Assembly (NCBI GenBank): GCA_041665525.1 | Contig: JBAYIS010000006.1 | Coordinates: forward strand, 92,553 to 156,552 | Reading direction: 5' to 3' | Length of the DNA stretch: 64,000 nucleotides | DNA from: UBA8401 sp041665525 | GTDB lineage: Bacteria; Bacteroidota; Ignavibacteria; UBA10030; UBA8401 | Part shown: one piece after another, positions 17,600 to 26,800 of the stretch | Numbering within the stretch: the first letter of the stretch is position 1 | Layout of the letters: every line of letters starts with the position of its first letter | The notes under the pieces: model-generated | Told to the model about the DNA's origin: nothing | Databases searched by the model: none | Seen by the model: the letters and a program-made list of their open reading frames with translations, nothing else | Made by a program: the position numbers and the translations under genes

Positions 17600-19135
17600 G
17601 TGAACACTTTGAAAGCATCGCTACATCGTAATCATTCCTTGAAAAAGAATATCTCCGCAAATTTTGCCGGCACTATCTGGCAGGCGCTGATGAATGTATT
17701 GTTCATTCCCTTGTATATCAAATTCATGGGAATCGAATCGTGGGGGCTTGTGGGCATTTTTGCAACTTTGCAAGGGATTTTCAGCCTTCTGGATATGGGA
17801 TTGTCTGGAACTCTCAACAGGGAACTGGCGAGACTTTCCGTTCTACCAGAAAAAGAACAGGAGATGAGAAATCTTGTAAGAACACTTGAGACAATCTATT
17901 GGTGTATTGCACTATTTGTCGGAACTATTATTATTGGATCATCCCCATTCATTGCAACGCATTGGATTAATGCCGGTAGTTTGAATTATGAAACAATTCA
18001 ACTTGCATTAATCTATATGGGAATCATTACAACGCTTCAAATGCCCGCAGGCTTTTATTCCGGCGGATTGATGGGGTTACAGAAACAAATACAACTCAAT
18101 AGCATTAATGTGGTTATGAGTACATTCCGCGGTGCTGGTGCAGTGCTGATCCTTTGGTTGTTTTCTCCAACAATACAGACTTTTTTTTTATGGCAAATTC
18201 TTTCAAGTTTGTTCAGTGTATTCATTCTTGGATATTTCCTCTGGCGATCGCTTCCAAAACATGAATCAAAAACTGTTTTCCAAAAACAACTACTGCTAAG
18301 AGTTTGGAAATTTGCGGCTGGAATAAGCGGTATTTCCATCCTTGGTGTTTTTCTTACTCAGTTGGATAAAATCATCCTAAGCAAGATGTTATCCCTTGAA
18401 CTGTTTGGCTATTATATGTTGGCGACTGTTGTTGCGATGAGTCTCGGCAGACTGTTCACACCAGTTTTTTACAGCATTTATCCTCGGTTCACCCAGTTAG
18501 TGTCCACCAATAATCAGGATGAATTAATTACATTGTATCACAAAAGCTCTCAGTTCTTTGCCGTGCTTGTCCTGCCGGCTGCGATAGTACTCGCATTATT
18601 CTCTAAGGAAATAATGCTCCTATGGACTCAAAATCCTGAAACTGCAGAACATACATATTTAATTGTAAGTATAATGATTATTGGTACAGCGCTCAATGGA
18701 TTAGTCAATCCGCCTTATGCATTGCAATTAGCTTTTGGATGGACAAGGCTGCCGTTTTTTGTCAATCTCATTTCAGTAATTCTTTTTATTCCACTTATAA
18801 TACTATTGACCACATATTATGGTGCACTGGGCGGTGCCTTTGCCTGGCTGGTATTAAATATTGGATTTCTTCTTTTCTGGGTGCCCGTTATGCACAAACG
18901 GTTATTACAACAAGAACAATGGAGTTGGTATTGGCACGATGTTTTCGTGCCATTGATGGCAAGTATTATTATCGCTGGTTGTGGAAGGTTATTGTTGAGT
19001 CGATCATATTCGCCAGCGGAAACAATTATTTATATTTTCCTCATTTCCTGTGCGACACTCGGATTCACTGCATTAGCAACACCTGTCACAAGAGTTTGGA
19101 TATTATCACAATTTCGTAAATCAAGGATATCATAA
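17600..19135 (+). CDS. Wzx-type polysaccharide flippase (MATE/MOP superfamily)
   Basis: About 511 residues with many hydrophobic helices (at least a dozen) and the N-terminal signature NISANFAGTIWQALMNVLF-IPLYIKFMGIESWGLVG typical of Wzx/oligosaccharide flippases. It would move lipid-linked glycan units from the cytoplasmic to the periplasmic leaflet. GTG 17600 gives a natural amphipathic N-terminus (MNTLKASLHRN); a GTG at 17564 would add 12 less plausible residues. No Shine-Dalgarno at either. By eye this gene and the next are more AT-rich than the trp genes, consistent with the variable core of a glycan locus. Confidence 0.88.
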   Translation: MNTLKASLHRNHSLKKNISANFAGTIWQALMNVLFIPLYIKFMGIESWGLVGIFATLQGIFSLLDMGLSGTLNRELARLSVLPEKEQEMRNLVRTLETIYWCIALFVGTIIIGSSPFIATHWINAGSLNYETIQLALIYMGIITTLQMPAGFYSGGLMGLQKQIQLNSINVVMSTFRGAGAVLILWLFSPTIQTFFLWQILSSLFSVFILGYFLWRSLPKHESKTVFQKQLLLRVWKFAAGISGISILGVFLTQLDKIILSKMLSLELFGYYMLATVVAMSLGRLFTPVFYSIYPRFTQLVSTNNQDELITLYHKSSQFFAVLVLPAAIVLALFSKEIMLLWTQNPETAEHTYLIVSIMIIGTALNGLVNPPYALQLAFGWTRLPFFVNLISVILFIPLIILLTTYYGALGGAFAWLVLNIGFLLFWVPVMHKRLLQQEQWSWYWHDVFVPLMASIIIAGCGRLLLSRSYSPAETIIYIFLISCATLGFTALATPVTRVWILSQFRKSRIS

Positions 19136-19142
19136 TTCTATA

Positions 19143-19937
19143 ATGCACACAGACAATAAACAAACTCGTAATGCATCAATAGCGAAAACAGTTAATACCT
19201 ATTATTCGCAATTCGGGGAAGATAAAATTCTATTTGAGGTATTTCAGAAAAAGACGAAGGGTTTTTGCATTGAAGTAGGAGCCAATAACGGTGTCGATGA
19301 CAGTACAACATTGTTTTTCGAAAATCTTGGATGGAAGTGCATATTGGTTGAACCCAATCCCTTTCTCTGTCAACAAATTCGTATGGTGCGTAATGCATTG
19401 TTATATGAGTACGCCGCATCACATCAAAAAGACACAAAAACTCTCTATATCGTCGAAGGGGCTCAACGATCGGACGGACTTTCGACGATCAGCACCAATG
19501 AAGAAGTTCATGCTAACATAGAGCGTCATGGATTTAGTACGCAGTCTGTGTCCGTACAAACGACCACATTGGATGATATTCTAATGCATGCACATATTGA
19601 CCAACAAATTGATTTTATTTCGATTGATGTTGAAGGACATGAACGTGAAGTCCTTGAAGGTTTTTCTATTGATAAATGGAGACCGTATATAGTTCTCGTC
19701 GAAGACAATTCTGAATTAAGAAATACTAATGTCGTTACATATTTAAAACAATATGGATACGTTCGATTTAAGAGAACAGGTGTTAATGATTGGTATGCAC
19801 ATACATCATCTCATCAGCTTGTGAACCTCAGATCCATCATAAAAATGCAATGGTTGATAGCAAAAAGTAAGATTCTGCATCTTCTTAAACAAATATCATT
19901 TCTAAGAAAAATAAAAAGATTGCTGCAATCCATTTAA
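19143..19937 (+). CDS. FkbM-family methyltransferase
   Basis: 264 residues. SQFGEDKILFEVF followed by FCIEVGANNGVDDSTTLFFE (motif I) and later VQTTTLDDIL and IDFISIDVEGHEREVLEGF are hallmarks of FkbM methyltransferases, which O-methylate sugars in many surface-glycan loci. The last 45 residues are basic and hydrophobic (KSKILHLLKQISFLRKIKRL), perhaps for membrane association. Lies seven bases after the flippase gene. Substrate unknown. Confidence 0.85.
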   Translation: MHTDNKQTRNASIAKTVNTYYSQFGEDKILFEVFQKKTKGFCIEVGANNGVDDSTTLFFENLGWKCILVEPNPFLCQQIRMVRNALLYEYAASHQKDTKTLYIVEGAQRSDGLSTISTNEEVHANIERHGFSTQSVSVQTTTLDDILMHAHIDQQIDFISIDVEGHEREVLEGFSIDKWRPYIVLVEDNSELRNTNVVTYLKQYGYVRFKRTGVNDWYAHTSSHQLVNLRSIIKMQWLIAKSKILHLLKQISFLRKIKRLLQSI

Positions 19938-19970
19938 GTATTCATGGTTTTGTAATTTAAAAGAAATTAA

Positions 19971-21200
19971 ATGATCACAGTATTGTTAGACGGCGTATTA
20001 TTAGCGGAAAGTGAGATGTTACAAAACAACCGGAACGGGATGATCCGGATTGCAGAAGAGATTCTTTATGAATTGGTCAAGAACAATCAATTGGATATCT
20101 CTTTCATGAATACGATGTATTCAAAAAAATACGATGCTCATCTCCGTTCGTATTTGCAGAAACACTATCCTCAACTTGAGCATTCTGTTGTTTCAAAAGT
20201 GCCGCGCTACTCTTCTCAGTTGAAGGGTATTCATCGGGCGATGTGGGAAATAGCGAAATTGTTCTCCTTACAGGTGAATACTATTTCAACGTTGAAAGGA
20301 GATATCTTTCATTCGTTCTATTACCCCTTCCCGGAAAATATCCGAAATAATCACAAACTTACAAAAAGTATTACATTATTGGATATTATTCCATTACGCT
20401 TCAAGGGGTATGACAAAAAACTTATAGCTTTGACAAAACAAGTACTTCAAAGTGTCGTTCCGAACTATGCTATTGCAATTTCTGAATTTACAAAACAAGA
20501 TGTATTGGCGTATGATAAGAATATTGACGCAGAACGAGTATTTGTAGTTCCACTCGCTGCATCAAAAGAACTTTTCTTCCAAAATGTTCATCCGGAAGAT
20601 CGATACCGCGTTCAAAAGAAATACGGATTACCTGAAAAGTATTTCCTATGCATCTCATCGACGGATATCCGGAAGAATATTGAACATTTGATCCATTGTT
20701 TTAATCTATTCATGCTCCAAGAAAAACCGAACGATCTGTATCTGGTTCTGACGGGGAATACAATGTCCAGCTATTCTTTGCTGGATTCATTGAATATCAG
20801 CAGCACTGTGCGGAAGAAGATCATTATCACGGAAAAATATATTGAGAACGAGGATCTTTCAGCCGTTTACAGCAACGCGCTCTGCTTCTTTTTCATGTCT
20901 TTTTATGAGGGATTCGGGTTGCCAGTTTTAGAAGCGATGCAATGCGGTGTTCCCGTCGTAACGTCCAATGTCAGTTCCATGCCTGAAGTTGCGGGTAATG
21001 CAGCTATCTTGATCGATCCGCAGGATACAACAGCACTGTGCAACACGATGCAAGCAGTATACAATCATGATGCACTCAGAAAAAAATATTCAGAATTGGG
21101 ATTAGCGAGATCAAAGGAGTTTTCCTGGCAAAAAAGTGCAGTGGAATATGCGAAGATTTTCAAAACGATAGCAGCGAATCCATTGGGAAAAGTTAAATAA
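19971..21200 (+). CDS. GT4-family glycosyltransferase
   Basis: 409 residues. GT-B fold retaining glycosyltransferase. The C-terminal donor domain has FLCISSTDIRKNIEHLI and the GT4 motif MSFYEGFGLPVLEAMQCGVP (E-x7-E) near residues 305-325, then TSNVSSMPEVAGNAAILIDP. Acts in the cytoplasm on lipid-linked intermediates. Donor sugar unknown. Confidence 0.88.
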   Translation: MITVLLDGVLLAESEMLQNNRNGMIRIAEEILYELVKNNQLDISFMNTMYSKKYDAHLRSYLQKHYPQLEHSVVSKVPRYSSQLKGIHRAMWEIAKLFSLQVNTISTLKGDIFHSFYYPFPENIRNNHKLTKSITLLDIIPLRFKGYDKKLIALTKQVLQSVVPNYAIAISEFTKQDVLAYDKNIDAERVFVVPLAASKELFFQNVHPEDRYRVQKKYGLPEKYFLCISSTDIRKNIEHLIHCFNLFMLQEKPNDLYLVLTGNTMSSYSLLDSLNISSTVRKKIIITEKYIENEDLSAVYSNALCFFFMSFYEGFGLPVLEAMQCGVPVVTSNVSSMPEVAGNAAILIDPQDTTALCNTMQAVYNHDALRKKYSELGLARSKEFSWQKSAVEYAKIFKTIAANPLGKVK

Positions 21201-21212
21201 TACGAACAGCGT

Positions 21213-22160
21213 ATGAGTAAGTGCATATTATCGATCTGTATTGCAACGTATAACCGTGCTAGATTTATCAGTGAAACGTTGGAAAGTGTCTTACCGCAAT
21301 TGACTGGTGAAGTGGAAGTTGTTGTTGTCGACGGTGCATCAACCGATGCCACAGAAGCTATCATGAATGAATTCGTGAAAAGGTCAAATAGGATCCGGTA
21401 TTTCAGATTACCGCAAAAGGGAGGCGTTGATCAAGACTATAACAAATCGGTGGAACTGGCGCAGGGAGAAATGTGCTGGTTGTTTACGGATGATGATATT
21501 CTGAAGCCGGGTGCGATCGCAGCAGTGATGAATGCGATTTCACAGAACCACTCACTCATTGTTGTCAATGCAGAGATTCGAAACACTGATTTGTCGAAAA
21601 CACTACAATCCCATCGGATGCAGATCCTTGAAGATACTATCTATGCTGAGAAGGATTCTGAAAAACTCTTTATTGATATGGCAGATTATTTAACCTTCAT
21701 CGGGGCAGTGATTATCCGGAAAAGTGTTTGGATGTCGAGAGAGCGGCAACGGTATTACGGAACTGAATTTATCCATATCGGAGTTTTGTTTCAAGAGGTC
21801 ATACCCGGCACTTCGAAAGTCATTGCTGAACCGTATATCGTTATACGATACGGTAATGCCCAGTGGGAATCCCGCCGTTTCAATATCTGGATGTTCAAAT
21901 GGCCGAAATTGATCTGGTCTTTTAAGAATATTTCCGATACAGCAAAGATGCAGGTAGTTTCTCCCGAACCATGGAGAAGCATTCGGTCTCTTATTGTAAA
22001 ACGAAGCGACGGTGAATATAATCTTCAGATGTACCGCAATTATTTGGCAGGCCAAATCGCAGGCACGATCTGGAAAGCATGTGCGATAATTATCAGTCTC
22101 TTCCCAAGATGGATTATAATGAGTGTCCGTATTGTGTATGCATGCTCCAAGAAATTGTAA
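21213..22160 (+). CDS. GT2-family glycosyltransferase (abequosyltransferase-like)
   Basis: 315 residues. SICIATYNRARFISETLESV start, VVVVDGASTDAT nucleotide motif, and a TDDD metal site (WLFTDDDILKPGA, about 90-102). The spacing GGVDQDYNKSVELAQGEMCW resembles GT2 enzymes adding branch 3,6-dideoxyhexoses. The C-terminal about 45 residues include hydrophobic segments. Substrate unassigned. Confidence 0.82.
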   Translation: MSKCILSICIATYNRARFISETLESVLPQLTGEVEVVVVDGASTDATEAIMNEFVKRSNRIRYFRLPQKGGVDQDYNKSVELAQGEMCWLFTDDDILKPGAIAAVMNAISQNHSLIVVNAEIRNTDLSKTLQSHRMQILEDTIYAEKDSEKLFIDMADYLTFIGAVIIRKSVWMSRERQRYYGTEFIHIGVLFQEVIPGTSKVIAEPYIVIRYGNAQWESRRFNIWMFKWPKLIWSFKNISDTAKMQVVSPEPWRSIRSLIVKRSDGEYNLQMYRNYLAGQIAGTIWKACAIIISLFPRWIIMSVRIVYACSKKL

Positions 22161-22226
22161 TTCGTGAATAATGAGTGATAAAAAATCAACAAACAATAGA
22201 TTCTTATTCTCTAGTGACTATCATTG

Positions 22227-23165
22227 ATGCCGCACGTTAGTATTATCATACCGAACTTTAATGGTGCGGAACATTTGGATATCTGCCTGAACTCTATAAG
22301 CAGTCAAATATTCACTGATTATGAGATCATCGTCGTTGACAACGGATCTTCAGATCATTCTATCCCATTACTTCAATCCCGGCAACAAAAGATTATTGTT
22401 TTCCCATTGTCCGAAAATAAGGGCTTTGCGGCCGCAGTCAACTATGGGATTCAACGTTCTAACGGTTCGCTCATAGCATTGCTGAACAATGACATTGAAT
22501 TAGAAGCTCAATGGCTTCGGTCGATGGTGAATGCCATTGAATCCGATAACATGCTTGGTTCCATTGCATGCAAAATGTTGAATTATTATGACAGGACAGT
22601 GATCGATGCCGCAGGTGATATTCTGACTCGTGCCGGAAACATTATCGGACGCGGATACGGTGATAAGGATTCAGCAAAATACGATAAAATTGAATATGTC
22701 TTTGGCGCATGCGCAGGTGCCGGATTGTATCGTAAGGAAGTTTTTGAGACCGTCGGTTATTTTGACGAAGATTATTTTGCATGGTTTGAGGATGCCGATC
22801 ATCATTTTCGATCACAATTAGCTGGATATAAGTCTCTCTATGTTCCTGCTGCCCGTTGTTTTCATAAACGAGGGGCGACTGCAAAAAAAATGTCAGAACT
22901 GGCAGTTCGGCTTCATGCCCGAAATCATTTGTATTATTTGATCATTAATATTCCATCAAGAATATTTTGGACAAATATCATATTTATCGTTTTCAGTCGT
23001 TTGAAAAATTGGGCGGCCATTATCCGTGATGGAGATTCAAAAGCTCTTATCTGGGCTTGGTGGATGGTTATAAAGAAATTGCCGGTACTATTAGCGAAGA
23101 GACGACGGATTCAATCGAGCAGAAAAGTCTCGCTTACGTATATCAGAAAAATGATAATTCAATGA
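22227..23165 (+). CDS. GT2-family glycosyltransferase (rhamnosyltransferase-like)
   Basis: 312 residues from ATG 22227; TTG 22224 precedes it directly. VSIIIPNFNGAEHLDICLNS, IIVVDNGSSDHS, NKGFAAAVNYGI and LLNNDIELEAQW (metal-binding NND) are the standard GT2 rhamnosyltransferase-type motifs. FDEDYFAWFEDADHHFRSQL is the acceptor/base region. First of three tandem relatives (22227, 23162, 24187) that probably arose by duplication; each likely makes a different linkage. Confidence 0.85.
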   Translation: MPHVSIIIPNFNGAEHLDICLNSISSQIFTDYEIIVVDNGSSDHSIPLLQSRQQKIIVFPLSENKGFAAAVNYGIQRSNGSLIALLNNDIELEAQWLRSMVNAIESDNMLGSIACKMLNYYDRTVIDAAGDILTRAGNIIGRGYGDKDSAKYDKIEYVFGACAGAGLYRKEVFETVGYFDEDYFAWFEDADHHFRSQLAGYKSLYVPAARCFHKRGATAKKMSELAVRLHARNHLYYLIINIPSRIFWTNIIFIVFSRLKNWAAIIRDGDSKALIWAWWMVIKKLPVLLAKRRRIQSSRKVSLTYIRKMIIQ

Positions 23166-24190
23166 CGATGAATCAAAATCATAAAACTTCTATCCTCATC
23201 GTCAATTACAACGGCAAACACTTTCTGCAAGATTGTCTTCCTCCGGTGTTGCAACAGCTAGCTGAAGGGGATGAGGTGATTGTTGTTGACAATGCTTCCT
23301 CTGATGGCAGCTCAGCATTTCTCAGAGATGAATTTCCTATAGTACGACTAATTGAAAGTGCTAAGAATCTTGGTTTTGCCGGAGGGAACAATCTCGGCGT
23401 GATGAATGCAAAAGGTGCATATATCGTCCTGTTGAACAACGATACCATTGTTCACCCCGGTTGGTTGGCGGGATTAAAAAAGGCCGTTACGGACGAACGG
23501 GTCGCTTGTGCATCATCCTTGATTCGTACGGAAGGAATTCCTGATCGGTATTATGAAAAGAATGGGTCGATCAATTTTCTGGGACATAATATCATGCGGA
23601 TATTCGATGAACCAACCGATATTTTCTTTGCCGGCGGCGCTTCAATGATCTTTAAGAAAGATATTCTCGGAACACCGTTCGACGATGATTATTTTGTGTA
23701 TGCGGAAGATGTGTATCTCGGCCTGAGGACAAGATTTATGGGATACCAAATACGGCACACGAATGATTCAACCGTAGCCCATTTCGGAAGTGGGACTTCA
23801 AAAAAACAACAAAGCACATTCTTGACGTATTACCAGGAACGGAACAGATTGTTGAATACGTTCCTATTCTTTTCTGCCATAACTATTTTGAAAGTAATGC
23901 CTTTAATCATTGCAAACTGTTTCGGAAAGTGTTCTGCGTCGCTTCTGGGAAAGAAATACTCATTATCAGGATTATTGCGCGCGTATGGCTGGTTTTTCAT
24001 CAACATTCGAACGATGGTGCGGAAAAGACATCGGTTGCGAGCGGAACGAACAGTGCATGAATATGAGGTGATACGACATATGACCGGGAAATTGACGAAC
24101 GGAGAAAGCGCTGTCGGAAAAATCGTGAACGCCGTTGCACTATCGTATTGCAGGTTCGTACAACTTAACGTTATTGAGTTGTCAAAATGA
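23162..24190 (+). CDS. GT2-family glycosyltransferase (rhamnosyltransferase-like)
   Basis: 342 residues if started at ATG 23162, which overlaps the previous stop (ATGA); ATG 23168 is equally possible. SILIVNYNGKHFLQDCL, VIVVDNASSDGSS, NLGFAGGNNLGV, LLNNDTIVHPGW and FDDDYFVYAEDVYLGLRTRF are canonical. A C-terminal extension of hydrophobic then basic residues (from about 240) suggests membrane association. Confidence 0.85.
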   Translation: MTMNQNHKTSILIVNYNGKHFLQDCLPPVLQQLAEGDEVIVVDNASSDGSSAFLRDEFPIVRLIESAKNLGFAGGNNLGVMNAKGAYIVLLNNDTIVHPGWLAGLKKAVTDERVACASSLIRTEGIPDRYYEKNGSINFLGHNIMRIFDEPTDIFFAGGASMIFKKDILGTPFDDDYFVYAEDVYLGLRTRFMGYQIRHTNDSTVAHFGSGTSKKQQSTFLTYYQERNRLLNTFLFFSAITILKVMPLIIANCFGKCSASLLGKKYSLSGLLRAYGWFFINIRTMVRKRHRLRAERTVHEYEVIRHMTGKLTNGESAVGKIVNAVALSYCRFVQLNVIELSK

Positions 24191-25053
24191 ACGTCAGTAT
24201 TATAATAGTCAATTTTAACGGATTGCGATATACAAGGCATTGCCTGGAATCGTTCTTTCGCTATCATGGTGCTAAATCAATTGAAGTAATTGTCATCGAT
24301 AACAATTCGACTGATGGTTCACAACAGGAATTGCCTCGTTTGTTTCCTTCTATTCAATTCATTCCTTTGGATAAAAATGTGGGATTTGGAGGTGCTAATA
24401 ACATAGGCGCCCGCCATTCAACAGGTAGGATGCTCTATTTTATCAATAACGATACTATCTTCATAAATGAATCTATTTCCGAGTTGGTAAAAATACTTTC
24501 CTCCCACAATAAGTATGGAATTGTTGCGCCCCAACTGTTGAATGAGGATCGTTCATTTCAACAATCCTTCGGGCAGTTTCCCACGATTCAAACTGAATTT
24601 GAGACGAAACACATTGCTGAAAACTATTCGCTTCAACTGGATGTGGATTCACCAATATCCATACCGATCCAGATGGATTGGGTTTCCGGGGCTGCTCTGA
24701 TGATTAAACGGGAAGTGTTCGAGGAGATTGGAGGATTTGATGAACAATATTTTATGTATTTTGAGGATGTTGACCTCTGTCGAGCGGCAACAAAAAGAGG
24801 ATTTCTTATATATTATTTGCCGTCTAGTACATTGATCCATTTAGGCGGAAAGAGTTACAGTGACAGGGATGAACGGATCACAGTGGAGTATCGGAGAAGT
24901 CAACTACGGTTTTATGATAAGCATAATAGTATCGTGCAACGAATTCTCTTAAGAGGGTATATTCTCTTAAAATTTAGGGCGGGATTGTTTCATCCAAAAA
25001 TACATACAGCAGCCCGAAAGATTTTAGCTATAGCATTTCGATCACAAAAATAA
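24187..25053 (+). CDS. GT2-family glycosyltransferase (rhamnosyltransferase-like)
   Basis: 288 residues. VSIIIVNFNGLRYTRHCLES, VIVIDNNSTDGS, NVGFGGANNIGA, FINNDTIFINES and FDEQYFMYFEDVDLCRAATK are intact GT2 motifs. The start overlaps the previous stop (ATGA). Third of three adjacent paralogues. Confidence 0.85.
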   Translation: MNVSIIIVNFNGLRYTRHCLESFFRYHGAKSIEVIVIDNNSTDGSQQELPRLFPSIQFIPLDKNVGFGGANNIGARHSTGRMLYFINNDTIFINESISELVKILSSHNKYGIVAPQLLNEDRSFQQSFGQFPTIQTEFETKHIAENYSLQLDVDSPISIPIQMDWVSGAALMIKREVFEEIGGFDEQYFMYFEDVDLCRAATKRGFLIYYLPSSTLIHLGGKSYSDRDERITVEYRRSQLRFYDKHNSIVQRILLRGYILLKFRAGLFHPKIHTAARKILAIAFRSQK

Positions 25054-25063
25054 CACTGAACCG

Positions 25064-26158
25064 ATGCGCATAGGAATAGATATACGAAAATATCACGATT
25101 ATGGAATCGGGACATATATTCAGAATCTGATGAATGTCTATCAACACCGGGATAATCTTGAGTGTGTGTTTTTTGGAAATGATGAACTTCGGTCTGAGAC
25201 AATCAAGTTGGGAAAAAGTTCATTCATTTCGGACAATTCACCAAAATATTCTTTACAAGAGCTCAAATCAATTTCCAAAAAAGTAAATAGTCAGCAACTG
25301 GACATTTTTCATTCGCCGCATTATACGTATCCTGTCGGGCTCAAAGTGCCGGGTGTCGTTACTGTTCATGACATCATACATCTCAGGATGAAGGAATATT
25401 TCACGCTGCCAAAGCGGATCTATGCGTATCTCATGATACACCATGCGTGTGCAGCTTCTTCTGCCATAATTGTGGATTCTGCTTTTGGCAAGGAAGAACT
25501 CCTTTCAATATTTCGTATTCCTGAGAAGAAAATTCATATTGTCCCATTAGGTGTGGATTCAACGTATTTTGAAATATTGCAAGAAAATGAGGTTGAAAAT
25601 GTCACTCGAAAGTATGGCATCACTAAATCCTATATTTTATATACTGGAAGTGTGAAGCCGCATAAGAATGTTCCGACACTGTTAAAAGCATTTCATACAC
25701 TACGGCATCGACATAATGTTCAACTGGTTTTTACCGGTGAACGGATTTCAGATGTACCACAACTGCAAAAATATGTGACGGAAAACGGTTTAACGGACTC
25801 TGTGATAGACCTGGGAAGGATCCCTCGCAAAGAGCTCAAGGCTGTGTACCAGTCCGCACATGCAGTCGTGTTGCCTTCACATTATGAAGGATTCGGGTTC
25901 TCCATGCTGGAAGCAATGGCGTCCGGTGTTCCGGCGATCGGTGCCCGGGCAACTTCCATTACAGAAGTTGTCGGCGATGCAGGATTATTATTCGATCCAT
26001 TGGACGATTCAGCATTGACAAGACATCTTGATGATATTCTGACGAACGAGCCCCTGCGAACATCGCTGATAGAAAAAGGAACTGCACGGGCAAAACAATT
26101 TAGCTGGGAACAATGCGCGGAGCGAACGATTAACATCTATCATGAGGTGCTCAATTGA
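25064..26158 (+). CDS. GT4-family glycosyltransferase (mannosyltransferase-like)
   Basis: 364 residues. MRIGIDIRKYHDYGIGTYIQ start, HSPHYTYPVG and VTVHDIIHLR in the acceptor domain, then YILYTGSVKPHKNVPTLLKA and the E-x7-E motif PSHYEGFGFSMLEAMASGVP (about 275-294). This pattern resembles WbaZ/mannosyl-type GT4 enzymes. Last gene of the glycan locus; its stop overlaps the nadD start (TTGA). Confidence 0.88.
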   Translation: MRIGIDIRKYHDYGIGTYIQNLMNVYQHRDNLECVFFGNDELRSETIKLGKSSFISDNSPKYSLQELKSISKKVNSQQLDIFHSPHYTYPVGLKVPGVVTVHDIIHLRMKEYFTLPKRIYAYLMIHHACAASSAIIVDSAFGKEELLSIFRIPEKKIHIVPLGVDSTYFEILQENEVENVTRKYGITKSYILYTGSVKPHKNVPTLLKAFHTLRHRHNVQLVFTGERISDVPQLQKYVTENGLTDSVIDLGRIPRKELKAVYQSAHAVVLPSHYEGFGFSMLEAMASGVPAIGARATSITEVVGDAGLLFDPLDDSALTRHLDDILTNEPLRTSLIEKGTARAKQFSWEQCAERTINIYHEVLN

Positions 26159-26733
26159 AGACAGGGATCTTTGGCGGCACATTCAATCCTCCACATATCG
26201 GGCATTTGATCACAGCTGAAAAAGTTCGCACCGAACTTGCTTTGGAGAAGGTCATATTCATCCCATCGTTTATCTCGCCGCATAAACAGGAGGGGGAATC
26301 CGCTCTTTCATTGCACAGATTGGCAATGACGCGTCTTGCTGTATCCGATAATCCATATTTTGAATGTTCCGATATTGAAGTGACGAATAAGGAAACCTCC
26401 TATACTCTTCACACGCTCGAACAATTACATAAAAATCATCCTAGCGATACGTATTATTTGATTATTGGTATGGATAATTATTTGACATTTCAACTATGGA
26501 AAGAACCGGCAAAAGTACTGGACCTGGCAACACTTGTTGTAATGAATCGTCCTGGTTACCCAAAGCAGGTGAATGAAATTGTCGGGACAAGAAAAACAAT
26601 CTTTGTTGATGTCCCCAATATAGATATTTCCGCTTCCGAGATCCGAAATATGACTGCCGCAAAAAAATCGATCCGTTATATCGTTCCCGCCAGTGTAGAA
26701 CAGTACATTGGAACGCACGGTTTATACCGCTAA
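26155..26733 (+). CDS. nadD: Nicotinate-nucleotide adenylyltransferase
   Basis: 192 residues. Adenylates nicotinate mononucleotide in NAD synthesis. The nucleotidylyltransferase motif GGTFNPPHIGHL (7-18, H14 and H17) and ISASEIR (158-164, the ISSTxIR motif) are present, as is SPHK. Starts at TTG 26155, which overlaps the stop of the preceding gene as TTGA; no later ATG would keep the nucleotide-binding loop. Confidence 0.95.
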   Translation: MKTGIFGGTFNPPHIGHLITAEKVRTELALEKVIFIPSFISPHKQEGESALSLHRLAMTRLAVSDNPYFECSDIEVTNKETSYTLHTLEQLHKNHPSDTYYLIIGMDNYLTFQLWKEPAKVLDLATLVVMNRPGYPKQVNEIVGTRKTIFVDVPNIDISASEIRNMTAAKKSIRYIVPASVEQYIGTHGLYR

Positions 26734-26742
26734 AAATATCTC

Positions 26743-26771
26743 TTGACAGAAGTTTGCAAGTACTGTATATT
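26743..26771 (+). promoter_or_regulatory. lexA promoter
   Basis: TTGACA (26743-26748), 17-bp spacer, TATATT (26766-26771). A near-consensus housekeeping-sigma promoter 10 bp after the nadD stop; expected start of transcription near 26778, giving a leader of about 20 bases. Confidence 0.8.
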
Positions 26772-26780
26772 TATACAGTG
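26761..26780 (+). promoter_or_regulatory. LexA operator (SOS box) over the lexA -10 element
   Basis: TACTGTATATTTATACAGTG contains CTGT-N8-ACAG (26763-26778) and matches the Escherichia coli consensus at 18 of 20 positions. It covers the -10 hexamer and the expected transcription start, so bound LexA would block RNA polymerase: autoregulation. A further half-site CAGTATA is at 26791-26797. Confidence 0.85.
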
Positions 26781-26800
26781 TTCATATTTACAGTATACCT

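Noticed and set aside
13839..26158. Complete Wzy-dependent O-antigen locus
   Set aside because: A flippase and many transferases are present, but I found no Wzy polymerase, initiating phosphosugar transferase or chain-length regulator, so only a partial glycan locus is claimed.
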